NCBI RefSeq assembly: GCF_021283305.1 | Contig: NZ_JAJSOK010000006.1 | Location: forward strand, 1-64,000 | Direction of reading: 5' to 3' | DNA: 64,000 nt | Source: Pseudonocardia kujensis | GTDB taxonomy: Bacteria > Actinomycetota > Actinomycetes > Mycobacteriales > Pseudonocardiaceae | Shown: piece after piece, positions 32,060 to 47,340 of the stretch | Layout of the letters: each line of letters begins with the position of its first letter | Numbering within the stretch: the stretch's first letter is position 1 | Position numbers and translations under genes: made by a program | Notes under the pieces: model-generated | Told to the model about the DNA's origin: nothing | What the model saw: only the letters and a program-made list of their open reading frames with translations | Database searches by the model: none

Positions 32060-34393
32060 ATGCGCCTCACACTGCCGTGCGCCGCCGTCCGGGCCGCCAC
32101 CCGGTTGCTCGTGGCCCCCGCACTCTCGCCCCGGCTGCCGACCCCGGTCTCACGGGCGCTCGTCGACCTCCAGGGCCGACTGCTCCCCGTCCCCCGTGGC
32201 ACCCGCTCCACCTCCTCGTCGCTCGGCGGCCGGCCGTCGGTCCGCGTGTCGGTCCCCGGCAGCCGCGACGACCGCCCCGTGCTCTTCCTGCACGGCGGCG
32301 GCTACGTGGTCGGCTCCCCCGCCTCGCACCGTTCGCTCGGGGCGTGGCTGGCCGAGGCGACCGGCGGGACCGTGCACCTGCTGGACTACCGGCTGGCGCC
32401 CGAACACCCGTACCCCGCGGGGCTCGACGACGCCGAGCGCGCGTTCCGGGCACTCCTCGACGCCGGATACTCCCCTCAACGCATCGCCCTCGCCGGAGAT
32501 TCCGCGGGCGGCGGACTGGCCGTGGCACTGCTGCTGCGGCTGCGCGCGGCCGGCCTCCCGCTGCCCGGGAGCGTCGGGCTGATCTCGCCCTGGCTCGACC
32601 TCGACCTCACCGACCCGGCCATCGCCCGCAACACCGGGCGGGACGCGATGCTGGGGCCCGGCCTGCTGCGCGCGGGCAAGCGGTCGTACCTGCGCGGTGG
32701 CGAGGCCGTCGACCCGGAGCTGCGGCCGCTGGAGGCCGACCTGTCCGGCCTGCCGCCGCTGCACGTCGTCGCCGGAGCGGACGAGGTCCTGGTGGGCGAC
32801 GCGGACCGGCTGGTCGAGCGGGTGCGCGCGGCCGGCGGCGCGGTCACCTACACCCGCGCCGAGGGCATGTGGCACGACCACGTGCTCGAGGCCGGGCTGC
32901 TCGGCCGGGCGCACGCCGACCTGCGCGAGCTCGGGGCGGCGATCCGCCACGACCAGGCGGAGCGGCGGGTGCGGGTCGCGGTCGTCGGCGCCGGGTTCGG
33001 CGGGATCGGGATGGGCGTCGCACTGCGCGAGGACGACCTCGCCGACGTCACCGTCCTCGAGAAGGCGCCGCAGGTCGGCGGGGTCTGGCGGGACAACACC
33101 TACCCGGGGGCGGCCTGCGACGTCCCGTCGAACCTGTACTCGTACTCCTTCGCCCCCGGCGACTGGAGCCGCCGCTTCGCTCCGCAGCCGGACATCCTGC
33201 GCTACCTGCGCACCGTCGCGGCGGACCACGACCTGGAGCGGGACATCAGGCTCTGCACCGAGGTCACCGGCGCCACCTGGGACGACGACGCCGCCGTCTG
33301 GCGGATCCGGACCAGCGGCGGCGACCTGGAGGCCGAGGCCCTCGTCGCGGCGTGCGGGCAGCTCTCGCACCCCGCGACGCCCGACCTGCCCGGCGTCGAG
33401 CGGTTCCCGGGCCCGGTGTTCCACTCCGCGCGCTGGGACGACACGGTCGACCTGAAGGGCAAGCGGATCGCCGTCGTCGGGACGGGGGCGAGCGCCATCC
33501 AGTTCGTGCCGGCGATCGCGCCCGACGCCGAGCAGGTCACCGTCTTCCAGCGCTCGGCGCCGTACGTCATCCCCAAGCCGGACCGCCCGTACGGCCCGCG
33601 GGCGTTCTCCCTGCGGTTTCGCGCCTGGCACCGCACCGCGCGCACCTTCTGGGCCGGGTTCTTCGAGTTCGGCGCGCTCGGCTTCACCGCGATCCGGCCC
33701 TTCGCGTCGGCGTTCGGCCTGCTGCACCGCGCGCAGCTGCGCCTGCAGATCCCGGACGCGGGGCTGCGGGAGCGCATCGCGCCCGACTACCCCGTCGGCT
33801 GCAAGCGGGTGCTGATCTCCTCGGACTGGTTCCGCGCGCTCGCCCGGCCGAACGTCGACGTCGTCACCGAGAAGATCTCGGAGGTGACCGAGGAGGGCGT
33901 GGTCGCCGCCGACGGGACGCTGCACCGGGCGGACGTCATCATCTTCGGCACGGGCTTCCGCACCCAGGACTTCCTGGCACCGATGCAGGTCGTGGGCCGG
34001 GAGGGCCGCGAGCTGTCCGCGGAGTGGCGGGAGGGGGCGCGGGCGCACCTGGGCATCACCGTGCCGGGCTTCCCCAACCTGTTCCTGCTCTACGGCCCGA
34101 ACACCAACGTCGGTTCGGGCTCCATCGTGCACATGCTCGAGTGCCAGATCCGCTACGCCCGCGAGGGCATCCGGCGGCTCGCCACCGGGACGCGCTCGCT
34201 GGAGGTGCGGCCCGACGCCGCCACGGCCTACGACACCGAGATGCAGTCACGGCTCACGGACAGCGTGTGGACGGAATGCGTGAGCTGGTACCGCACGGAC
34301 TCCGGCCGGATCACCAACAACTGGCCCGGCACCATGCTGGAGTACCGCCGCCGCACCTCCGCCCTCGACGAGGGCGAGTACGTCACGACCTGA
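32060..34393 (+). CDS. Esterase - Baeyer-Villiger monooxygenase fusion protein
   Basis: The 777-residue protein joins two enzymes. Residues 1-300 are a hormone-sensitive-lipase-type alpha/beta hydrolase: HGGGY (78-82, oxyanion hole), GDSAGG (Ser148), Asp241 and a His in WHDH (272-274). Residues about 303-777 are a class B flavin monooxygenase: FAD motif VGAGFGG (309-315), the Baeyer-Villiger fingerprint F449-PG-PVF-H455-SAR-W459, and NADPH motif GTGASA (474-479). Together they could turn a ketone into an ester and hydrolyse it to alcohol plus acid; the substrate is unknown. Nothing suggests a sequencing join: the frame is continuous with a linker near DQAERRVRVAV. A five-copy repeat array follows the stop. 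Confidence 0.92.
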   Translation: MRLTLPCAAVRAATRLLVAPALSPRLPTPVSRALVDLQGRLLPVPRGTRSTSSSLGGRPSVRVSVPGSRDDRPVLFLHGGGYVVGSPASHRSLGAWLAEATGGTVHLLDYRLAPEHPYPAGLDDAERAFRALLDAGYSPQRIALAGDSAGGGLAVALLLRLRAAGLPLPGSVGLISPWLDLDLTDPAIARNTGRDAMLGPGLLRAGKRSYLRGGEAVDPELRPLEADLSGLPPLHVVAGADEVLVGDADRLVERVRAAGGAVTYTRAEGMWHDHVLEAGLLGRAHADLRELGAAIRHDQAERRVRVAVVGAGFGGIGMGVALREDDLADVTVLEKAPQVGGVWRDNTYPGAACDVPSNLYSYSFAPGDWSRRFAPQPDILRYLRTVAADHDLERDIRLCTEVTGATWDDDAAVWRIRTSGGDLEAEALVAACGQLSHPATPDLPGVERFPGPVFHSARWDDTVDLKGKRIAVVGTGASAIQFVPAIAPDAEQVTVFQRSAPYVIPKPDRPYGPRAFSLRFRAWHRTARTFWAGFFEFGALGFTAIRPFASAFGLLHRAQLRLQIPDAGLRERIAPDYPVGCKRVLISSDWFRALARPNVDVVTEKISEVTEEGVVAADGTLHRADVIIFGTGFRTQDFLAPMQVVGREGRELSAEWREGARAHLGITVPGFPNLFLLYGPNTNVGSGSIVHMLECQIRYAREGIRRLATGTRSLEVRPDAATAYDTEMQSRLTDSVWTECVSWYRTDSGRITNNWPGTMLEYRRRTSALDEGEYVTT

Positions 34394-34590
34394 GCGACCG
34401 CCAGAACGCGTCATGGCTCCACAACGCGCCCGAAGCGGCCGCCAGAACGCGTTATGGCTCCATAGTGCGCCGGAAGCGGCCGGTCAGAACGCGTTATGGC
34501 TCCACAACGCGCCCGAAGCCGCCGCTAGAACGCGTTATGGCTCCATAGTGCGCCCGAAGCGGCCGTCAGAGCACGTTATGGCTCCATAAC
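34394..34590. repeat. Five-copy, 41-bp-period array of a palindromic motif after the fusion gene
   Basis: The segment ATGGCTCC occurs at 34413, 34454, 34496, 34537 and 34578 (spacings 41, 42, 41, 41). Each copy centres on CGTTATGGCTCCATAACG or a variant. The fifth copy is a perfect inverted repeat with 8-bp arms and a CT centre. Copies 2 and 4 share CATAGTG, while copies 1 and 3 share CACAACG. Conserved flanks read CAGAACG and CCCGAAGC. The array starts within 20 bp of the stop codon. Confidence 0.92.
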
Positions 34591-34966
34591 GCTTCGCACC
34601 CCTCCGGCAGGTGCCCGCAGGAGGGGTGCGTCGTTCTCCGCCCCGGTCCGCTCGCGTGCTGCTCAGCCGGGTGCTGGTTCCGGTCGGGGCTCGTTCGACC
34701 CGGGTGCCGGCTCGACCCGTGCCGGCTGGAGCTTGCGCCGGCTCGACCCGGTCCTGGTTTGCTCGCACACGTCGTGGAGCGCCGCACACCCCTGAGGCCC
34801 CGTCGGCACCCCCTCGGCGGTACTCGCACAGGCCGTCGACCGGGTGTGCGACGCGGCGTCCGACACCTCGGCGGGTGTCGCGCACCCCGCACGGGCCTCG
34901 TGCACCGCAAGGTGGCGGCACACCCCGGAACCCGTGGGCATGCCTGTCGGTCGGGCCCTGAGAACG
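34591..34966. other. Non-coding stretch between the repeat array and the rpoC terminator
   Basis: No credible gene is seen in about 375 bp. The stretch contains loosely repeated GCCGGCTCGACCCG-like words (about 34695-34760). Short open frames lack start signals and family similarity. Confidence 0.4.
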
Positions 34967-35004
34967 GCGACGGGGCCGGCGCCCGAAGGCGCCGGCCCCG
35001 TCGC
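34967..35004 (-). terminator. Terminator of rpoBC
   Basis: A perfect 17-bp stem (left arm starting GCGACGGGGCCGG) with a CGAA tetraloop begins 15 bp after the rpoC stop. This is the strongest hairpin of the window and has no U-tract. Confidence 0.88.
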
Positions 35005-35019
35005 TGACCGCGGCGGCGA

Positions 35020-38922
<3,903 letters not shown>

Positions 38923-38959
38923 GATGTGTCCTCAATCGTCGTTAGTGCACTAGCGCTGC

Positions 38960-39008
38960 AGTTGGGGGGGTTGTTGGGGGGGCTGTACTGATCAGAGCCC
39001 CCCCAACT
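38960..39008 (-). promoter_or_regulatory. Two mutually exclusive hairpins between rpoB and rpoC
   Basis: The block CCCCCCCAACT (38998-39008) can pair with AGTTGGGGGGG at 38960-38970 (11 bp). The overlapping AGCCCCCCCAA (38996-39006) can instead pair with TTGGGGGGGCT at 38974-38984 (11 bp, 11-nt loop). Only one can form at a time. The structure starts 2-4 bp after the rpoB stop and ends about 38 nt before the rpoC start codon. Confidence 0.65.
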
Positions 39009-39009
39009 G

Positions 39010-42519
<3,510 letters not shown>

Positions 42520-43181
42520 GATGCGTCCTTCCGAGAACTACGCTCTCGTCTGGCGGGCACTGCCCCCGAGGCGCTACCGTTCGGCGTCACCGCACCGGTA
42601 CCGGTCCGGCGGTCTGCGACGTGTCGGGTGGCCAGGGAGCTGAACTCGCCGTTCGTTGTCAGGGCGCCACGCTCCGACCAGGTCCGCCGAGCACCCTGGC
42701 GAACCTTCCCGACCCGGCCTTTCGACCGGCGGACTTCCGACAGCGTGCACGCCGAACCTGGGCGGAGGCAGCGCAAAGAGTCAGTCTAGCCGCGAAGGCA
42801 GCCGCTGTCGAGACACGTCGCTCAGCTCACCACCGGAGCCAAGCACCGTGACGTAAGAGTGACCCGGCAGGCGCACCGAGTCAAGACCGTACGCGTCGGT
42901 AAGTGGTCCTTCCCGAAGGACGACCGGCAGCTCAGGGCTCCCGGCCCCCGGTGGACCGTTCGTCGGCGGGCCCGCGGGACCCGACCTGCCGTCCGTCGCG
43001 CCGCACGAATTTCACTCGTCCGGAGCAACAGGGGTGGGTTCTGGTTCCAGCCTACGCCCCGGCCCGATCCTCCGGTCAGGCCGCCTCGCCCACCGGCCTT
43101 GACGCCCGGAGAGCGCCGCCAGAAGGATCGGGGCGCGCGATCATGCACCTGTCTCACACCCGTTGACGAAGGGGTCGACGA
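42520..43181. other. Divergent intergenic region rpoB / cyclase gene
   Basis: These 662 bp have no credible gene. They should hold the long rpoB leader and promoter(s) reading left, and the promoter of the cyclase-ligase pair reading right. A TTGACGAAGG segment lies just before the cyclase ATG and may serve mainly as its ribosome-binding region. Confidence 0.5.
42856..42884 (-). promoter_or_regulatory. Candidate rpoB promoter
   Basis: On the minus strand TTGACT (42879-42884) and CACTCT (42856-42861) are spaced by 17 bp. The -35 box is near consensus; the -10 box keeps A at position 2 and T at position 6 but lacks the first T. The leader to rpoB would be about 330 nt. Confidence 0.45.
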
Positions 43182-44156
43182 ATGGCCGAGAACACCGTGC
43201 CGACGATGGCCGAGCTGCTGGGCGACGACGCCCCCAGGAACTGGGGCAAGTGGGGGCCCGACGACGAGCTGGGCTGCCTGAACTACCTCGACGCCGGCGA
43301 GGTCCTGCGCGGCGTGCAACACGTCCGGTCCGGCCAGGTCTTCACCCTGCAGATCCACATGGGCCGCACCGAGAGCCCCGGCGACCCCATCTGGCCCGGC
43401 CGCAAGGGCATGACCCGGCAGAACGAGCTCGACGAGGGCACCTGGGACGGCGAGAACGCCCCCGCCTTCCCCGGTGGCCTGCACTACGCCGACGACACCG
43501 CGCACCTCTTCCTGCAGGGCTCCACCCAGTACGACGCCCTCGGGCACGTCTGGTACGACGGCCAGCTCTGGAACGGCTACGACGCCCGCACCACCATCGA
43601 CGCCATGGACAAGGCCTCGGTGCTGCCCATCGCCGAGAAGGGCGTCGTCGGCCGCGGGGTGCTCATCGACATGGCCCGCCACCGCGGCAAGCCCTGGCTC
43701 GACAAGGGCGAGACCTTCGACCACACCGACCTCGAGGCCGCCGCGAAGAACCAGGGTGTCGAGATCGAGAAGCACGACATCCTTGTCATCCGGACCGGCT
43801 GGATGAAGTACTGGTACGAGCTCAACGACCCCGAGAGCTTCTACGACGGCTTCGTCGAGCCGGGCCTGACCTACTCCCGCGAGCTCGTCGAGTGGTTCCA
43901 GGAGCGCGAGATCCCCAACCTGGTCACCGACACCATCGCCAACGAGGTCACCGCCGACCCGAACTCCGGGGTCGCGCTGCCCCTGCACTGTGCGCTGATG
44001 CGCAACCTCGGCGTCACCCTCACCGAGATCGCCTGGCTCGACGACCTCGCCGACGCCTGCGCCGCCGACAACCGCTGGTCCTTCCTCTACGCCGCCGCCC
44101 CGCTCAAGGTCGTCCACGGCACCGGAGCCCCCGTCAACCCCATCGCCATCCGCTAG
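43182..44156 (+). CDS. Cyclase family protein (kynurenine-formamidase-like metal hydrolase)
   Basis: The 324-residue protein belongs to the cyclase superfamily that includes bacterial kynurenine formamidase and isatin hydrolase. The metal-binding block is the variant STQYDALGHVWYDG instead of the usual HxGTHxDxPxH. Later blocks GVVGRGVLIDMAR, LVIRTGWMKYW and AWLDDLADACAADNRW fit the family. It is coupled to an acyl-CoA ligase gene 8 bp downstream, so a ring-opening or amide/ester hydrolysis step feeding a CoA ligase is plausible. The substrate cannot be read from the sequence. Confidence 0.8.
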   Translation: MAENTVPTMAELLGDDAPRNWGKWGPDDELGCLNYLDAGEVLRGVQHVRSGQVFTLQIHMGRTESPGDPIWPGRKGMTRQNELDEGTWDGENAPAFPGGLHYADDTAHLFLQGSTQYDALGHVWYDGQLWNGYDARTTIDAMDKASVLPIAEKGVVGRGVLIDMARHRGKPWLDKGETFDHTDLEAAAKNQGVEIEKHDILVIRTGWMKYWYELNDPESFYDGFVEPGLTYSRELVEWFQEREIPNLVTDTIANEVTADPNSGVALPLHCALMRNLGVTLTEIAWLDDLADACAADNRWSFLYAAAPLKVVHGTGAPVNPIAIR

Positions 44157-44164
44157 GAGACCCG

Positions 44165-45829
44165 GTGTCCGTCTACGACGACAAGCCCTGGCTCGCCCGC
44201 TACGACCAGGGCCAGCCCACCACGATCACCCCCGAGTTCCCGGACATGCTCGCGCTGTTCCGGGCCACCGTGGAGCAGCACGGCGACCGCGACGCCCTCC
44301 GCTACTTCGACGGCCGGATCACCTACCGCGAGCTCGACGAGCTGTCCGACGCCGTCGCCGCCGGCCTGCTCGACGGCGGGTTCTCCGCCGGCGAGCGGGT
44401 GGCGCTGTTCCTGCAGAACGACCCGCAGTACGTGATCGCGCTGCTCGGTGCGTGGAAGGCGGGCGGCATCGCCGTCAACGTCAACCCGATGAACCGCGAG
44501 CGCGAGCTGCACCTGCTGCTCACCGACTCCGGGGCGAGCGTGCTGGTCACCCTCGAGAGCCTCTACCGGGACGTCGCCTCGAAGGTCGTCGGCGACACCG
44601 CCGTGCGCACCGTGCTCACCACGAGCGAGCTCGACCACCAGACGCGCGGCGACGAGCGCATCCTCGGCGGCGTCGAGCGGATCGGCGCCGTCGACGGCAC
44701 CGTGGACCTCGCCGAGCTCGTGGAGCGGTTCCGCGGGCAGCGGCCGCCGGCGGTGTCGTTCGACCCGCAGGACACCGCGGTGCTCACCTACACCTCGGGC
44801 ACGACGGGCCCGCCCAAGGGTGCCATGAACACCCACGCCAACCTGGTGTTCAACTCGCAGACCTACCGCGGCTTCTGCGAGCTCGGCCCGGACGACGTGG
44901 TGCTCGGCGTGGCACCGCTGTTCCACATCACCGGGCTCATCGGGCACGTCACGATCGCCATGCTGCTCGGGGCGCCGCTCGTGCTGTTCCACCGCTTCGA
45001 GCCGTCGGCGGCGATCGACATCATCCGCGAGGAGCGGCCCACCTTCACGGTCGGCTCGATCACGGTGTTCATCGCGCTGATGAACGCCCCCAACGCCGAC
45101 CAGGGCGCGCTGCGCACGCTCACCAAGATCTGGTCCGGCGGGGCGCCCATCCCGCCGTCGACGGTGAAGGCCTTCCAGCAGGCCTTCGGCCAGTACATCC
45201 ACAACATCTACGGGCTCACCGAGACCACCTCGCCCAGCCACTGCACGCCGCGGCACGCCGAGGCGCCGGTCGACGAGGCCTCCGGGGCGCTGTCGGTGGG
45301 GGTGCCGGTCTACGACACGATCGTGCGGATCGTCGGCGAGGACGGGCGGGACCTGCCGCCGGGCGAGGTCGGCGAGATCGTCACCACCGGGCCGCAGGTG
45401 GTGAAGGGGTACTGGAACAAGCCGGAGGAGACCGAGCGGGCGATCCCGGGCGGGTCCCTGCACACCGGCGACGTCGGGTACATGGACGACCAGGGCTGGT
45501 TCTACATCGTCGACCGCAAGAAGGACCAGATCAACGCGGGCGGCTACAAGGTCTGGCCGCGCGAGGTCGAGGACGTCCTCTACGAGCACGAGGCGGTGCG
45601 CGAGGCGGCCGTGGTCGGCGTGCCCGACCAGTACCGCGGCGAGACCGTGAAGGCCTTCGTGAGCCTGCGCGCGGGCAAGCAGGTCACCGCCGAGGAGCTG
45701 ATCGCCTTCGCCAAGGAGCGGATGGCGGCCTACAAGTACCCCCGGCAGGTCGAGTTCCTCGACGAGATCCCGAAGACGGTCAGCGGCAAGCTCCTGCGCC
45801 GCGAGCTGCGGGACCGCGAGAACTCCTGA
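44165..45829 (+). CDS. Acyl-CoA synthetase (AMP-forming)
   Basis: The 554-residue adenylate-forming enzyme has the ATP loop YTSGTTGPPKG (about 207-217), the YGLTETT motif (about 348-354), the hinge DRKKDQINAGGYKVWPREVE and the C-terminal lysine in PKTVSGKLLRREL. These are the marks of medium- or long-chain or aryl acid-CoA ligases. It starts with GTG; its Shine-Dalgarno AGGAG overlaps the cyclase stop codon (TAGGAG), so the two genes are translationally coupled. Substrate unknown. A hairpin follows the stop. Confidence 0.9.
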   Translation: MSVYDDKPWLARYDQGQPTTITPEFPDMLALFRATVEQHGDRDALRYFDGRITYRELDELSDAVAAGLLDGGFSAGERVALFLQNDPQYVIALLGAWKAGGIAVNVNPMNRERELHLLLTDSGASVLVTLESLYRDVASKVVGDTAVRTVLTTSELDHQTRGDERILGGVERIGAVDGTVDLAELVERFRGQRPPAVSFDPQDTAVLTYTSGTTGPPKGAMNTHANLVFNSQTYRGFCELGPDDVVLGVAPLFHITGLIGHVTIAMLLGAPLVLFHRFEPSAAIDIIREERPTFTVGSITVFIALMNAPNADQGALRTLTKIWSGGAPIPPSTVKAFQQAFGQYIHNIYGLTETTSPSHCTPRHAEAPVDEASGALSVGVPVYDTIVRIVGEDGRDLPPGEVGEIVTTGPQVVKGYWNKPEETERAIPGGSLHTGDVGYMDDQGWFYIVDRKKDQINAGGYKVWPREVEDVLYEHEAVREAAVVGVPDQYRGETVKAFVSLRAGKQVTAEELIAFAKERMAAYKYPRQVEFLDEIPKTVSGKLLRRELRDRENS

Positions 45830-45834
45830 GAACG

Positions 45835-45874
45835 CACGAACGGCCCTTCCGCGCGAGCGGGAGGGCCGTTCGTG
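45835..45874. terminator. Bidirectional hairpin between the acyl-CoA ligase and rplL
   Basis: The arms CACGAACGGCCCT and AGGGCCGTTCGTG pair perfectly over 13 bp around a GC-rich loop. It lies 5 bp after the ligase stop and 65 bp after the rplL stop on the other strand. Being nearly symmetric it can serve both convergent units. Confidence 0.8.
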
Positions 45875-45938
45875 GACCCGCCGTGCCGCCCGTGGGCGGC
45901 GTCGCGGCGGGGATCAGGCGGCGCTGATCGAACGCTGG

Positions 45939-46334
45939 TCAGACCAGCGAGACCTTCGCGCCGGCCTCCTCGAGCTTCGCCTTGGCGGCGTCGGCCGCGT
46001 CCTTGGCGACACCCTCGAGAACCGGCTTCGGGGCCGACTCGACGAGGTCCTTGGCCTCCTTCAGGCCGAGGCCCGAGACCAGCTCGCGGACGACCTTGAT
46101 GACCTGGATCTTCTTGTCGCCGGCGGCCTCGAGGACCACGTTGAACTCGTCCTTCTCGGCCTCGGCTTCGGCCGGGGCACCACCGGCGGCGGGCGCACCC
46201 GCGGCGGCGACGGCGACCGGGGCGGCCGCGGTGACCTCGAAGGTCTCCTCGAACTTCTTCACGAACTCGGCGAGCTCGATGAGGGTGAGCTCCTTGAACG
46301 CGTCGAGCAGCTCGTCGCTGGACAGCTTCGCCAT
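45939..46334 (-). CDS. rplL: Ribosomal protein L7/L12
   Basis: The 131-residue protein has the dimerisation domain [20 protein letters not shown], an Ala/Gly/Pro hinge, and the factor-binding domain [19 protein letters not shown] to AGAKVSLV. It recruits EF-Tu and EF-G. It follows rplJ by 48 bp and ends before a bidirectional terminator. Confidence 0.98.
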   Translation of the reverse strand: MAKLSSDELLDAFKELTLIELAEFVKKFEETFEVTAAAPVAVAAAGAPAAGGAPAEAEAEKDEFNVVLEAAGDKKIQVIKVVRELVSGLGLKEAKDLVESAPKPVLEGVAKDAADAAKAKLEEAGAKVSLV

Positions 46335-46382
46335 CTCTGGCTCCTTCTCGTGTGTCTGGGGTGTATCTGGGGTGGAGCCGGA

Positions 46383-46937
46383 TCAGCTCTCGGTGGGGGC
46401 GGCGGTGTCGTCCTGGCCGCCCTCGGCGGCCCGCTTGTCGGCCAGGGCCTGGGCCAGACGCGCGACCTGCGACGCCGGGGCGTTGAACAGGCCCGCGGCC
46501 TTCGCCAGGTTGCCCTTCATGGCGCCGGCCAGCTTGGCCAGCAGGACCTCGCGGGACTCGAGATCGGCCAGGCGCTCGACCTCGGCGCCCGACAGGGCGC
46601 GGCCGTCCATGTAGCCGCCCTTGATCACCAGGCCCTTGTTGTCCCTGGCGAAGTTCTTCAGCGCCTTGGCGGCGTCGACCGCCTCGCCGGTGACGAACGC
46701 GATCGCCGTCGGGCCGGTCAGGAGCTCGTCCAGACCGTCGACGCCGGCGTTTGCAGCCGCCCGCTTCACCAGGGTGTTCTTGGCGACGCGGAAGCTGGCG
46801 TCCGCGCCCAGGGCGCGGCGCAGCTGACTCAGCTGAGCCACGGTGAGACCGCTGTACTCCGTGACCACCGAGGCGGACGCGCCCCGGAACCGGTCGGCGA
46901 TCTCCTCGACCGCCTCGACCTTGTCGGGTCGTGCCAT
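46383..46937 (-). CDS. rplJ: Ribosomal protein L10
   Basis: The 184-residue protein begins [20 protein letters not shown]. Its ATG at 46937 has a clear Shine-Dalgarno (GAGGAGG) 5-11 nt upstream; an in-frame start 33 bp earlier lacks one. The C-terminal helix anchors L7/L12 dimers. The usual upstream rplK-rplA pair is not adjacent here; an mce cluster lies upstream instead. Confidence 0.97.
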   Translation of the reverse strand: MARPDKVEAVEEIADRFRGASASVVTEYSGLTVAQLSQLRRALGADASFRVAKNTLVKRAAANAGVDGLDELLTGPTAIAFVTGEAVDAAKALKNFARDNKGLVIKGGYMDGRALSGAEVERLADLESREVLLAKLAGAMKGNLAKAAGLFNAPASQVARLAQALADKRAAEGGQDDTAAPTES

Positions 46938-47163
46938 GTGATGCCTCCTCTCGGGGTGTCGGTGTGCCACCGCTTCCCGAGGCCCGGAGACGACGAACGC
47001 CCCGTGCGCAGGGCACGGGGCGTGGAGTGCGGGCGCGCGTGCGCACCCGGGCTGCTTGCCTCGTCCTCCTGCGCGGGCCGCCCGCGGCTGCGGGGCCTTC
47101 GTGTCCTCCGGCGGGGCCGGTGGACAGACCTGCGGTCTTCGGTGGAACCGACGTCCAGCATAC
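46938..47163 (-). promoter_or_regulatory. rplJ leader and candidate promoter
   Basis: A minus-strand TATGCT at 47157-47162 is the best -10 candidate, although no matching -35 was seen. The resulting leader would be about 210 nt. It contains a perfect 11-bp hairpin (ACGCCCCGTGC/GCACGGGGCGT, 46997-47023), a likely L10-leader-type attenuator or autoregulatory site. No gene is seen in this stretch. Confidence 0.45.
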
Positions 47164-47195
47164 GCACCCCGGCGACGGCCGCGCCGCCGGGGTGC
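47164..47195 (-). terminator. Hairpin terminator at the end of the mce operon
   Basis: A perfect 10-bp stem (GCACCCCGGC/GCCGGGGTGC) with a 12-nt GC-rich loop lies about 125 bp after the last mce-operon stop and just upstream of the rplJ -10 candidate. No U-tract follows. Confidence 0.6.
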
Positions 47196-47220
47196 CGGTT
47201 CTCGCGCGACGGCGTCCCTG

Positions 47221-47340
47221 CGCCGCTACGCGACGGTGTCGATGCGCCGCTACGCGACGGTGACGATGCGCCGCTACGCGACGGTGTCGATGCGCCGCTA
47301 CGCGACGGTGTCGATGCGCCGCTACGCGACGGCGACGTCC
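47221..47340. repeat. 24-bp tandem repeat carrying duplicated stop codons after the last mce-operon gene
   Basis: Copies lie at 47221, 47245, 47269 and 47293, with a diverged fifth at 47317. Each contains CGCCGCTACGCGACGG; the CTA in it is a TAG on the minus strand. The fifth copy is the real end of the gene (stop 47322-47324). The array therefore looks like tandem duplication of the gene end. Copy 2 differs by one base (GTGACG for GTGTCG). Confidence 0.93.

Noticed and set aside
34394-34590. CRISPR array or tRNA cluster
   Set aside because: Units of 41 bp are repeated almost whole, with no unique spacers; no cloverleaf can be drawn.
34591-34966. Small genes between the repeat array and rpoC
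   Set aside because: Short frames on both strands lack ribosome-binding sites, codon bias and family similarity.
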